Shown here piece by piece: positions 10,623-22,986 of a stretch of 64,000 nt of DNA. The first letter of the stretch is position 1, and each line of letters begins with the position of its first letter. Where the stretch lies: positions 15,591,329 to 15,655,328 of the forward strand of contig OX638369.1 in assembly GCA_951812925.1 (NCBI GenBank), given 5' to 3'. The position numbers and the translations under genes are program-made. Source of the DNA: Calliopum simillimum. Its lineage: Eukaryota > Arthropoda > Insecta > Diptera > Lauxaniidae. The notes beneath the pieces are model-generated. The model searched no databases. It worked only from the letters and a program-made list of their open reading frames with translations, and had not been told where the DNA came from.

Positions 10623-13600
10623 GAGTGCAACAACACAATTTGCGATTGCAAAGGTTTGAAAGGACGTCCAGGTGAATTTGGCTTAAAAGGATATCCAGGT
10701 CAGGAAGGTTCTCCAGGCGATGTCGGTCCAGAGGGTCCTTCAGGTCGTCGCGGTGAGTATGGAGACCCAGGCGAGTATGGTGAACAGGGAGAAAAAGGAC
10801 ATCGCGTAAGTTACATTTAAAAATCTGGTGAACTATTCGCTTTAATAGCTTTTAATCTTCTTATAGGGCGATATTGGTGAAGAGGGTTACCCTGGAAGAG
10901 GTGGAGCACGTGTAAGTTTTTTGTTTACAAAGCTAAATTTTATGCAAGTAAATTTGTTAAATTTCATAGGGTCGTCATGGTGAAGATGGTCCACAAGGCC
11001 CTCATGGCATTGATGGCTGCGATGGTAAGACCGGTCTGCAAGGCACTCCAGGCTCACCTGGATTACCGGGGCGTGCTGGTCCCGGTGGCAAATCTGGTAA
11101 TGCCGGTCCTACAGGTGATGCTGGTGAAGGTGGAATCAACTCGAAAGGTACTAAAGGCAGTCATGGTGACAAAGGTGCTGATGGCTCCAAAGGTCAAGAT
11201 GGCTATCCTGGCTCGAAAGGTTACAAAGGTGACACTGGTTATGCTGGTATGGAAGGTGCTAAGGGTGAACTTGGCCCAAAAGGATATAAGGGCGAAATGG
11301 CGGAACCTGCCAATTTGGACTTTTCACTTACTGGTGAGCAAGGTAGCAAAGGTGAACCTGGTGATGGCGAGGAAGGCGAATGGACCTCTAATGGAAATGA
11401 GGATAAGGGTGAAAGTGGTGAAAAAGGCCTTTTGGGTAACTCAGGGTTTCCTGGCTCTCAAGGTGAGATGGGAGAAGTTGGCCGCCCCGGTTTACAAGGT
11501 ACACGAGGTGATCAAGGTGAGCTAGGTGATCGTGGTAAGCCTGGCAAGACTGGTGAATCTGGAATTGTTGGTGAAAAAGGCCACAAAGGTGCACCTGGTT
11601 ATAATGGTGAAAACGGACTTGATGGTGAACTGGGTTATCATGGCGATGACGGTTTCGATGGCACTCCTGGAATTCAAGGTCCAGCTGGCCCACCGGGCAT
11701 CTACGATCCAACTTTAGATAAATCATTCCCAGGAACACAAGGCCCTCAGGGTCCTATTGGTGAGATTGGTCCTCAAGGAGTACATGGGATTCCTGGTCGT
11801 CAAGGTCGTAGGGGTCCAGACGGTTCACCTGGACCTCCTGGGGATAGGGGTCTCGATGGGCACCCTGGTAGACGTGGTTTTAGTATCAAAGGTGACGAAG
11901 GCGATTATGGATTAACCGGTGCACCTGGTGCAATGGGTCCGACTGGCGCGCCTGGTCCAATTGGTCGTATTGGAGAGAGAGGAAATCCAGGAGCTACCAT
12001 TAAAGGCAACAAAGGCTTTGCTGGTGTTCATGGAGTTCCAGGAGTAGATGGCTATCGAGGCGACCTTGGTGGAGTTGGATTGCCTGGTGACAAAGGTTTA
12101 CCAGGCCTAGGTGTGGATAAAGTTGGTCCTGCTGGTGCGGATGGTACCAGGGGTCCTCGAGGGCAACCCGGAAGGGATGGGAATCCTGGCTGGCCTGGTA
12201 TATTTGGTGACAAAGGTATTCGCGGAGATGATTGTGGAATCTGTCCAACTGGGCCAAGGGGAATCAAAGGTATTCAAGGTGATGCTGGTTACTTTGCACA
12301 AGATGGAGAACGTGGTCCGCAAGGTATAACTGGACAGAGGGGTCCAAAAGGCTTACCAGGAAATCCAGGACATGTAGGATATAAAGGAATTCGTGGCACA
12401 CCGGGTATTCCTGGTGAAACAGGTAAAACTGGAAGACCAGGTCCAGATGGTCGTTTTTACAGTAGCGGTTCTATACGTCAACCTGAACGTGGAGAGACTG
12501 GCGAGCAAGGTGAGCGTGGAGAGCAAGGTCTACAAGGTGACCGAGGACTGAACGGCCAAGCTGGATACCCTGGGTTAAGAGGAGAAGTGGGCATTCGCGG
12601 CGATGATGGTGATGCAGGTCGTCCAGGTTCTAATGGAGGTCCAGGAAGAAATGGTATAGATGGTAAACCAGGCAGCCCAGCTTCGCAATCAAAACAATCT
12701 TTAACTGGTACTCCCGGACGTGATGGTCTTAAGTAAGTTTTATATCAAAATATCAAATAAATGAATTACTAACAGAAATCATGTATGTTATAGGGGCGAG
12801 GTTGGTGAACCTGGTGACTGGGGCCTAAAAGGTGACAAAGGTGAACCAAATCCTGGACAAATTTATGACAATAAGGGTGAAAAGGGTAATCTAGGATTCC
12901 CTGGTCGTCAAGGAGATAAAGGTTGGAAAGGTGAAAGGGGCGATGTTGGTGTTCATGGAGCTCCAGGTGACATTGGTTTCCCTGGAATATCCAGAGGAGG
13001 ACTCAAGGGATTCAAGGGTTGGCCAGGCCTAATGGGCGATCGCGGTCTTCACGGTGACCAAGGTTTTCCAGGTATTGATGGACTCATTGGCCCCGATGGT
13101 TCGAAAGGTGGTAAAGGCCAACGTGGTGAAAGAGCGCAAGATATTCTTGTGGGTGAAATGGGTATACCTGGTAGCCCAGGCGTTAAAGGAGTAATAGGTG
13201 ATGTTGGCTTCCCTGGGCCAGCTGGTCCAGCTGGAGTGGTTGGAATCAGGGGCATTAAGGGAGTTAAAGGTGATGATGGATGGGCTGGAATTATAGGTTT
13301 GCCTGGAAATAAAGGTCAAATTGGAGATTTTCGAGTTGGTCCTGTTGGAGATGTTGGCGAATCGGGACGAAATGGTCTAATAGCTCCTCATGGTCGCAAA
13401 GGAGAACAGGGTAATACGGGAGTACAGGGATCAATTGGTGTACATGGTGCAAAAGGAAACATTGGATACTCTGGCAGAAGAGGCCCACTTGGTACAAAAG
13501 GATTACCAGGTAGAGTGGGTGTTACTGGTGTTCCAGGTTTGAATGGGATACCTGGAGAACAAGGGGATCGTGGTCAAATTGGCCAAGACGGACGTAATGG

Positions 13601-16600
13601 TGTTATTGGTCTAAGAGGCGAATTCGGAACAAGGGGACCTAAAGGTAAAGTTGTACAGCTTAATAGATAAAACTATGTTTATCAAAATTTACAGCTAATT
13701 GCATTTCTAGGTGAGACAGGAGATATTGGTCCTTTTGGACGTCCTGGAGCTACAGGTAATAATGGACGTAAAGGTGAATCAGGTGATATTGGTTATCCTG
13801 GCCTGCCTGGTCCTAAGGGTATTGCCGCACGAAGTGGTGCTAAAGGTGAGATTGGCGTAGTAGGAATTACTGGTATTCCCGGCTACGATGGCGTTGATGG
13901 GGAAAAAGGTGAACAAGGTGAAGAAGGTGATACGGCTTTTGGAGTTGATGGCGCTCCTGGTTTTAAGGGAGAAACTGGTATTCCCGGTAGAAATGGTTTG
14001 AACGGATTAGCGGGAGTTAAAGGCGAACAAGGAGACAGTGGTCGTGAAGGCTCTGCTGGTAGTGTCGGCGATCTTGGAGCAGATGGTTTGCCAGGGTATG
14101 CTGGACGTAATGGTGTGCCCGGCCGAAAAGGAGCCGTAGGACCTATTGGTTTAACTGGCCCGCGTGGTTCTGCTGGAGATATTGGTGAAATCGGTTTTTC
14201 AGGCAGTTATGGTATGGTTGGAGACCAAGGTGATATTGGCGCATCTGGAATGATTGGTGCTCCTGGTGAACGTGGTGATACAGGTATTGTTGGTCGACCT
14301 GGTATTCTTCTTGTTGGCTATGCAGAAATCGGTGACAAGGGTGAGCATGGTGCAAGAGGCTTAGATGGTCCCTTAGGTGAACAGGGCCCTCAGGGTTCTC
14401 CTGGATTCCCAGGACGTAAAGGCGAAGCTGGTGAATTTGGCAACAGAGGAGCACCTGGAATTGATGGTCAGTCTGGCGTCAAAGGCACTGTAGGTGACAA
14501 GGGACGTCGTGGTTTACCTGGGCCGATTCCTTCTTATGTTGAGACCGGAGATGAAGGTGAAGCTGGATATGATGGTTTGCCAGGACGACAGGGCCGCACA
14601 GGACAAAAAGGTGCACCAGGCGAGCAAGGTGACAATGGCGCAGATGGGTTAATTGGTTTCCCTGGAATACAAATTCAAGGTCCACGCGGACCATACGGTG
14701 ATGCAGGATATCCTGGTCCACCAGGTCGCAACGGTCTGCAGGGGCTCCAGGGTCAAAAGGGACAACATGGTGACTATGGACCCCAGGGAATGCGTGGCGA
14801 CTCCGGGCTTGCCATTCATGGACGACGTGGTGATGTAGGTGACGATGGATTGATTGGTTTACCTGGAAATAATGGCCGTAAAGGTGAGCAAGGTGATCAA
14901 GGCTATCCAGGACGTTATGGTTCAATGGGTGTGCGCGGCCCACGAGGGCCAACTGGAGAACCGGGCAGGAGTGGCCTCAATGGTCTGCCAGGCTTAGACG
15001 GAACTAAGGGCGAAGCGGGTTTCACGGTCTCCTGGAAAGATGTACCAAGAGGAGATCGAGGTGAACCTGGATTAGACGGTTTTAAGGGACAAATGGGTGA
15101 TATTGGAGAGTTTGGTGAAACAGGAGCTATCGGAATGAAAGGTGTGAAGGGTTATCAAGGCGAACAAGGCTTGATTGGTTATGCCGGCCAAGATGGAGCT
15201 CAAGGTGAACGTGGAGATCTAGGATGGCGAGGCTTACCTGGCCTAAATGGCTTGCAAGGTGCAAAAGGTGTCGTTGGTGATGCAGCTCCACCACCACCAC
15301 GTGCAAAGAGTCGTGGATTTGTGTTCGTACGTCATTCGCAATCGGTGCAAATTCCTGAATGCCCGGCAAACACAGGCAAACTGTGGGAAGGTTACTCTAT
15401 CGCTGGCAACATTGGAAGTGCACGTGCAGTAGGTCAAGATTTAGGTCAATCCGGTTCATGTCTTATGCGTTTCACCACTATGCCCTATATGTTCTGTGAC
15501 GTTAATAATGTTTGCAATTACGCACAAAACAACGATGATAGCTTGTGGTTGTCGACAGCAGAGCCAATGTCGATGTCAATGGCACCTATACAATCCAAAG
15601 AGTTGCTCAAATATATTTCACGGTAAGTTTGGAAACCATTAAATAAAGTTATGCCCTGTTCTCACTGTCATGGTTAACTAGATTAAAATAAGAAAAAAAC
15701 TAATAAGCTAAGATCAGTGTTCAAACTGTGCATCCTGGTTTCCCTCTGTGATTTTTTAAACTCAGGGCTATCAAGCTCATTAAAAACGAACTAAAATTTC
15801 TCATACAAATAGAGCAGCTCTTTATATGGCAAACTAATCTGGTTTGTGATTAACTAAATAAAAGCTAACTAAATTGCCTTAACCAGGCAAGTGAGAATGG
15901 ATTTTTTAAAAGATTAGTTTTAAAGTAGCTTTTGTTTGTTTTTCTTTATTTGTTAACACAGTTGTGTTGTCTGTGAGACAACGACTCGCACTATAGCGTT
16001 ACACAGCCAAAGTATGGTACTACCGGAGTGTCCAAATGGCTGGGAAGAAATGTGGACTGGTTACAGTTACTTAATGGTAAGTTTAAGCCAGAACTATTCA
16101 TCTCATTTCATTTGTTTTAAATTTTTAAACTCTTTTAGTCAACTATTGACACGGCTGGAGGTTTTGGACAAAATCTTGTTTCTCCTGGTTCCTGTTTAGA
16201 AGAGTTCCGTGCAAACCCCATCATTGAGTGTCATGGTCATGGCCGTTGTAACTACTACGATCAATTGGCTTCATTCTGGTTAGCAGTTATTGAAGAACAT
16301 GAGCAATGGTTAAAGCCGGTGCAGCAAACCCTCAAGGCTGATCAAACGAGCAAAATTAGCAGGTAGGGCGCGAAATAAATAACAACTACCGGGTCTTCTG
16401 AAAGTCCAGTAAAAATCGAATATTATGAAAGAGTGTAAACTATTGAATAGCTCTCTTAAAAGTATTAGACAAGTATTTTTTGTGCAGCTTTCAAAATATT
16501 TGAACGTTCCGTGGCTTTTGGGACACCCTGTATATGAACACTGTTATGCAATTGCATATTGATTGACTTTTTGTTGCAGATGTACTGTTTGTCGTCGCCG

Positions 16601-16859
16601 TAATGACTCCTTCGTAAGGCGTCAAACACCGGTTGCTTCTTCGGCAACTGCGTTTACACGTGGAGCACAACGAGTAGCACCAGCGCCAGTGCGTCAAGTA
16701 CCATACCAACAACCACCACAAGTAACACAGCCACGTACGCCGTATAATCCCAACAATTTCCGTCGACCAAATTATAATTGGAATAATAGCTATGGTCAAC
16801 AGGCTCGTGGAGGCGGTTATAGAGTTCGACGACCACGTGAAGACACTTACTCTCCATAG
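10623..16859 (+). CDS. vkg: type IV collagen chain, collagen alpha-2(IV)/viking-like (5' incomplete)
   Basis: Network-forming basement-membrane collagen. Eight exons join in frame to 1,790 residues plus stop: 10623-10805, 10867-10911, 10970-12732, 12794-13644, 13711-15622, 15962-16076, 16139-16362 and 16580-16859, all GT..AG. The first exon starts ECNNTICDC, a 7S-like cysteine cluster, then Gly-X-Y repeats with many interruptions. The NC1 domain starts [10 protein letters not shown] (about 15,316) and has all 12 expected cysteines over four exons. PMSMSMAP and WLKP keep the Met and Lys that form the sulfilimine crosslink in known collagen IV. After the last CxxC a tail of about 88 residues is rich in Arg, Gln, Asn and Tyr. 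The Drosophila Col4a1 chain, as I recall it, ends soon after that motif, so I favour vkg. Signal-peptide exon(s) were not found and probably lie upstream. Family certain; paralogue call about 0.7. Confidence 0.93.
15653..15900. mobile_element. MITE inside a collagen NC1 intron
   Basis: The start CCTGTTCTCACTGTCATGG and the end CCAGGCAAGTGAGAATGG are imperfect inverted repeats, with GGTTAACTAG/TTAACC just inside. It occupies most of the 339-bp intron 15,623-15,961, whose donor (GTAAGT) and acceptor (ACACAG) lie outside it and are intact. No effect on splicing can be inferred. Confidence 0.5.
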
Positions 16860-17160
16860 ATGAATTAAAGGAATCGCGCTATTGTCGTTTTTACGTTCGT
16901 TACTATTTAAGTAGCCATTAAAATTGTAAACTATTTTTATATACCTATGTATAAATAATATATATATGTATATTGTGAAAACAAATCGAAAACTTATTTA
17001 GGGTAATTAATAATGGCTCCGTTTCCGTATTTTTGTTTTTGTTTTTTTTTTTTTGTTTGAATTTTTGCCAAGAAAATTCGAGAAAATACTCCATGCTTTT
17101 TCTACAGATTTATTGTAATATAATACGACTTTAAATAAATAAAATAAAGTGTTCAACTAT
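16860..17160 (+). other. vkg: collagen gene 3' UTR with polyadenylation signals
   Basis: AT-rich sequence after the stop at 16,857-16,859. Two AATAAA hexamers at 17,134-17,139 and 17,143-17,148, with another just after at about 17,166, are the likely cleavage signals, giving a 3' UTR of roughly 300 bases. The cleavage site itself is not visible from sequence alone. Confidence 0.55.
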
Positions 17161-17440
17161 AGAAATAAATAAAGTTTTGAACTATAAAATAATACAGCTT
17201 TAGATTTTAAGAATTTGTTTCTGATGCCAAAATTGCTTATATGTATTCCATGTATTCTTTCCACGATAAAAATGTCAAGAATTTGCAAAATTCATGCAAA
17301 AAAATATTTAATTTTAATAAAAAACTTGTGCACATTTTGCTAAACATAAATTTAACAAAGAAAAATAAAATTAAAAAAATAAATTTTAACATTTTTGCTA
17401 TGGATATTTTTTAAATTTTTATATAAAATAAAAATTATTG

Positions 17441-18362
17441 ATACAGGATTTGCACTCCAAGTTAAACTTTTTTCACACCAATTTGATATCTTTTCAATAT
17501 AATTTAAACTTTTTCCAAATCAAAATGAACTTTTTCCAATTCATATAAAACTTTGGAAAAAAAACACACCTACAGCAGCTATCGTTATAAAACTTGGTGT
17601 ATAAATCAATTTTGGCTCGACCCAACAACATCAATATTTCTGTACAACATTCACAGAAATCATTTTTGTTGTTTTTTTTTCACGCTCGTCAATATTTCGC
17701 GTTTTTGTTGCTTTTTTACGTACACACAAAATCGAACTCGAACCAACATAAAACAACAACAACGACTACGTCGCATCAAAAACAAAGACAACAAACAATA
17801 TGGGTATTAATGTGTTGATGCGCAGTTGCGAAAATGCAAGTCTTTTACGCACTAACGCCTGAACGTTCAATGTGAATATTTCCATCTTGAGAAATTGCAG
17901 AAGTAGTGCGAAATTTTCGGTAATGTGTTTGTTGTTTTACAAATGTCAAACTTTCGCAAACCGCACTTCCGCAACGACGCAAGAGCATTGCGTATCAACG
18001 CGTGAATACTCCTACTTTTTGTGGTGTCCCAGTTCTTAAAAATTTTGAAAATTGTTGTTGTAAGCGAGGCATGAAAAACACCAAAACATTATTTTTGTGA
18101 TTGTTTAATTCGAATTTGAAGTTGTTGTAAAAGCGAAAATTTTGCGCTGACTGCGCTGCATGCGCTTGGCTCAGTGATTTGAAAACGCTGACACCCTTGA
18201 TATAAATAGAGTAATATTGTGTCTATCAAACACGTGCCAACATGTGAAGGGGATTGAAAAGATTTGCAAAGTTTAATTTGATATGAAAAAAGTTTAAATT
18301 ATATTGAAAAAAGATCAATTTGATGTGGAAGATTTTAACTTAGATTCGAAATCCTGTATTGA
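17441..18362. mobile_element. foldback element with about 100-bp inverted arms
   Basis: The left arm 17,441-17,550 (AATACAGGATTTG-like start, CAATATAATTTAAACTTTTT) is matched in reverse complement by 18,262-18,362. The interior of about 700 bp has scattered short frames without recognisable protein similarity. No transposase. From 18,363 to 19,145 I see no gene. Confidence 0.65.
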
Positions 18363-19837
18363 GCAGTATATTTTTCTTTAGAAGAACACAAATTCTTGTA
18401 CGCAGTTTACCAAACTGACATTTTGAAGCTGCTGTATTAGATGTTTCATAAATAAGAATACTTATCAAGCATATTCCTATATACATTATTACTTACTATT
18501 ATCATTGTATAGTCCAGCTATTTTTAAAATCTTTCACGACGCAAAGTCAAATATACACAGATTCTTGCTGTATCATTTGTGTGAAGTGACCAATTACAGC
18601 GCTTCAAAATGTCGATAAACAAAACTATCGATATAGCTGTATTTTAAATATCTTTTAACCCAAAATACTCATGCTCACATTATTTACATCATTCCTAGTC
18701 GCATTTACATATTCACTAAATAAAGAATTGATATGTCTCGAAATTATATCAACTACAGTGGGATATGCATTTATGTAACTAATCACTAGAAGCCAAATAC
18801 TGTCCAACCCTTTTAAGAACCCATGTATTACAACATTCAACATGCTCCAATATACATTTCATTGTATTCTAAAAGGCAGCATATGATAACAAAAAATTAT
18901 ACTTCATAAAAACCATTATTCCACCAGCAATATCATCATGATATTGATTTTGCTTTTTCAAAATCATTTCTTCTATTTCCTCCCATCCAAGTCCTCTATA
19001 TGAGAGATACATATGTACATTAGACTGCTTCATATTTTTTATTTTTTTTAGCCTCCCATTTTGCTTTCAAAAAGGTTTTTTTGTTAAAACGATAGAAACT
19101 AAAAATTCTGATGCAAAGAGAGCTCATAATATTAATATTTCCTGGTGGCGCACAGTGGTAAAATCGGCAAATCTAGGTGGACATTCGGGAAAAATTCTAT
19201 GTCAACTGATCCACGAATGGACTTTGTATTGTTAACAGGGATAGTTGAGGAATTAGAAACTGCATTGAGATGGCGATATTATACATTAAAAGTTGCTCAA
19301 ACGGGTCACTCTTTCCAATACAACTAGAGGTACTTAGTTTTGTACAAGTGAAGATCGTCGGCAATATTGTTCTCTCGGCTTTTAAAGTGGCTGTTTTAAA
19401 TTTTTTCTTTCAGGATCTAGTTAATAGAGGTAAGTAGAATATATTAAACCAATTAACAATAATTGTGATAAATTGATGACAAATTACGCTCTAAATTATC
19501 ATAGTTTTTAATTTTTGAAATGATGCCACTTTTGCTGTCCAAGCGGGTCCAAAATAAAAGTGACACGACTTTAAAGTATAACATCTACAGAGTCTGAAAA
19601 AACTTAAATCACTTCCTTCGAGTGACGCATAGCTGAGATATCAAATTAATTGTGTAACCAATATTTACTTTTTTGCTACAAAAATTAAAAAAAAAAAATT
19701 TTTATTTTATTCATTTAATTTATTTAAAAATGTTACGTTATAAGCAACTTCATTTATTTTGAGCGAACCTGTCGTTCATCAAACCAGTTATGCAGTTTTG
19801 TAAAAAGGTCGAAAAATGGTTTTTGAAAAACTTACGT

Positions 19838-20052
19838 ACTTTTATGTATCATTTAAAGCGAGTATAACTTTTTAAAGAAAAATCACACGAGACTAGTTTG
19901 TAGCTCATTTTGAAGAAGAATGATGCATTCAATAGAAAAAAGCTAAACAATTTTGTGCGTCTTCCAAGCAACCTCAAAAATCGTATTTTTGAACATTTGG
20001 GGTATGATATCTCGGAAACCATATAAGATATAGAACGAAGCAATATACCTAT
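19838..20052. repeat. foldback-family fragment within the Transib element
   Basis: Contains GTATAACTTTTTAAAG, TAGCTCATTTTGAAGAAGAA, TGCGTCTTCCAAGCAACCTC and GATATCTCGGAAACCATA. The same ordered landmarks appear in the foldback element at 30,290-30,947 and in copies at about 26.8, 42.1 and 50.5/52.3 kb. It lies just upstream of the surviving transposase frame, where N-terminal coding sequence would be expected. Confidence 0.6.
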
Positions 20053-20092
20053 AACTCAAAGCTCAACTTATTAAATTCACTATGACCTTAAG

Positions 20093-21038
20093 ATGACCAT
20101 GGTTGACGGCAAGACCATCAGTGCATATACCGCAAAATCGGTTCAAACCTGCAACATATGTAGCGCGACTCCTAAGTTAATAAATGATCTTCCAACAATA
20201 TTTAGTCAGCCAAAAGATACAACACAATACAACTTCGGAGTTTCGTCACTTCACGCCTACATTCGCTGTCTTGAGATGTTTTTGAATATTTCTTATCGGC
20301 TGCAAATACTCAAATGGCGGATTTATAAAAAAGATGAAACCGATTTAGAAATTTTTGAAAAACCAAAAGCAAAATACAAAGACAGTTACGTGAAAAAACC
20401 GGACTACTCGTTGATTTTGTGAAACAAGGCTTTGGATCATCTAACGATGGTAACACAGCAGCTCGTTCTTTTGAAGAATATACTCTTGTCGCAATGGTAA
20501 CTGGATTTGACGAAGAATTGCTGAAAAGGTTCAATATCATTCTTCAGGCTGTTTCTAGTGGATTCATTATTAATGTAGATCGTTTCTCAGCGTACACGAA
20601 AGAGACTGCTGAACTTTATGTGTCCCTTTATAATTGGTATCCAATGCCAGCGAGTGTGCATAAGCTATTGATCCATGCACACGAAATCATAGATTCGTGT
20701 TCAATAACAATTAGGATGATGTCCGAAGAAGTCCTCGAAGCGAGAAATAAGGGTTTGAGACGGTACAGAGGAGAAAAAACAAGGAAAATAAGCCGAAAAA
20801 GTACAATGGAAGACTTATTTCACACCCTCCTTTCATTTATATTTCAACTTTGCCAATTGTGGATGGTGGTACATTGTTACATTATAGTCATAAGGATAAA
20901 TGTTTCCCGGATGAAGTATTAGATTTGCTATCAGAGCCTAGCCTAGCTCTAATTTCCAAAAGAAGGTACAATATTTCTTCAGAGTTCCTAGAAATGGAAG
21001 ATCAGAGTTTTTTATGTTTTTTTTGCTCAGTGTATTGA
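20093..21038 (+). pseudogene. Transib transposase C-terminal half, frameshifted
   Basis: Frame 20,093-20,422 has MVDGK followed 16 residues later by CNICSATPK, then SSLHAYIRCLEMF. A shift near 20,400 moves to a frame with FGSSNDGNTAARSFEEY, WYPMPASVHKLLIHAHEI, MSEEVLEARNKGLRRYR and TRKISRKSTMEDLF, ending 20,922. A third frame (20,850-21,038) continues the C-terminus. This order matches Transib transposases and RAG1 by recall: the Asp before a CxxC.AT zinc motif (D708-like), and a Glu in SEExxxEARNK (E962-like). The first catalytic Asp region was not found; the N-terminal half appears lost or replaced. At least two frameshifts make it non-functional. Confidence 0.8.
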
Positions 21039-21158
21039 AGTACAATTTGTTTTTATATTTAAAATATGTACAAATACTTATAATTTTTTATACAAAAGTA
21101 TTTTGTTGTTGAATAATTTTTTTTTTTTTTAATCTTTGAGTATTTTGATTTTACTTAT

Positions 21159-22986
21159 GGAGCATTCCACGGTTGGTACGGGACAAATCGTACGCATTTT
21201 TTGAGTTTAAACCTTAAATTAAAGACAAACCAGAATGTTATCAAAAAAAGCATCTAGTACATTTATTTTGTGTGACGTAGACCTATTAAGAAAAGAAGTT
21301 CGTTTGTACGGGACAGCCCAAATCTACCATACTTTCCATTTTTTGACTTTGTAGCAAGTTTTTAGCGAAATTAATAAGCTTTAAAAATTAGTAAAAATAT
21401 TTTTGGATAGACTAAGGGTCATGGTATAGTAAAACAATAAAAGTTTGAAAAAATATTTATTTTAATGAGAGTTATTAAATAAAAATTAAATTGTTTGTGC
21501 GGGACATTTTCGTTTGTACGGGACTCGTACGAAAAACATGTATATTTAATTAGTTTTAAATCATTTTTTAAATGAAACCATAACACTATGATTATCCCAA
21601 GCGTGTTTCTTGCATGTTACTTGATGGCCATTAACTGAAATTTAATGAAATTGTGAAATTCCTGGGATAGGCTCATGGCTGAAAATTTTTAATTTTTTAA
21701 GCTACTTATTTCTGATTCAGAGATGAAAAAATTCTCGTAGAGGGTACTAAAGAGGCTGCTAGTGTCGCGAAATTTTTTGCGTTTTTGATTACGGCACCTT
21801 CTCTTCGACTTCGACCTTTTTGACTTATAAGTCGTTTCACATTACCCCAGACTCCGTGAAACACGCCTTTGGCATGTGTTCATAAGTTACATAGATGCTG
21901 TTTAAGCATTACTTAAGCAGATTATCAATGATATTAGCGTAAATTAACAAATCGTGAACACGAACCCCTCTCTTATGATTAGACGTAAGAAGTTTTTCAA
22001 ATACGAATAAGAATTCAGGAACTAAATTATTTTTATAATTAAAGCAATAGCGGTCATACGGAAATTGAACAAATCCTTGACACTTGAAATCAATTTGAAG
22101 GGCTTAAGTTAGACTTTAATTTAAAAATTTTTTTTTGTCTTACGTAAGAATTTTATCGACCTCTCCTCCTGTATAAGCAACATTAAGCAAATCTTGAACC
22201 ACTCCCCACCTAAACATGCTTACGTTATACTTGAACGGCCCTATATGAACACCATTGCATTTTTATATAACAGTATTGCTCATATCTCATATAATTAATG
22301 GTCACAATTTCTTAAGTGCATATACATAATAAAGCCCCCTGAAAAGCAGTAACCAACAGTGACCGTACCCATATCGATAATTTTTAAAGAGTTTTTTCAA
22401 CAATATTAGAAAAAAATTAATAGAAATCTTAATAAAATAAATATTGTGTTTGTACGGGACAAGTAATAAGATAATAATTATTATACTTTATGCAAAATAA
22501 AATCCGAAAATTACTGCGCTTTTTAAGAGTACCCAAGTAACTAGCTTTAAATAAAATGTTAATAAAATTAAACCGTTATGTGTGTAGACAGAAAATTAAT
22601 TACATCGATTTGTGCGTTTGTACGGGACACCCATAACTGTTTTGTTTGTCGCGGTATTATACAGATGTTTGCAAGAAAGCTTTTTTGCAAATACTATTTA
22701 TCAATACACTAGTCTATGGCCTTAAACGACAGATATAATTTGTAACGAAACTCATCATGGTTTAATAGAAAAACAATGATGAATATGATCAAAAATATAC
22801 CTAGTAAAAAAAAAACTTTGGAACTTTCTTTAACTGTAAAAAACTGAGGCTAATACCAAGATTTTAGTAACAAATCAATTTGGATAGTAAAGTCTAATCT
22901 TACTAGAATATATTCGATCCATTAAAACATATGAAAAATACATCTGAAACATCTGCTAAAAAATACCATTTTCACTGGAATGCTCC
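21159..22986. mobile_element. element A: nested non-autonomous element, TSD TTAT
   Basis: The inverted ends GGAGCATTCCA (21,159-21,169) and TGGAATGCTCC (22,976-22,986) are identical. TTAT flanks both (21,155-21,158; 22,987-22,990). The 1,828-bp body has no meaningful coding frame, but has six same-strand copies of a motif close to CGTTTGTACGGGAC: at 21,171 (variant GGTTGGTACGGGAC), 21,301, 21,491 (TTGTTTGTGCGGGAC), 21,511, 22,446 and 22,615. It inserted into the Transib element, so it is younger than that insertion. Confidence 0.75.

Noticed and set aside
10471..10659. Hydrophobic 62-codon frame just before the first collagen exon, considered as the missing signal-peptide exon
   Set aside because: It is in a different frame from the collagen exon, runs through the splice acceptor and has no suitable donor; the true signal exon probably lies farther upstream.
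11388..15437. Long open frames on the reverse strand and alternative frames across the collagen exons (for example 11,388-11,738, 14,143-14,454, 14,479-14,952)
   Set aside because: Gly-X-Y repeats have GGN-rich periodic codons that keep other frames open. The translations are His/Leu/Gln-rich shadows and the collagen frame explains the region fully.
17553..17818. Overlapping 85- and 74-codon frames after the collagen gene
   Set aside because: They lie inside the 17,441-18,362 foldback element, are low-complexity, and lack any recognisable domain.
21171..22628. CRISPR-like array from the repeated GTTTGTACGGGAC motif
   Set aside because: Only six copies, irregular spacing from about 20 bp to over 900 bp, a short motif, and a eukaryotic context with inverted ends and a target duplication.
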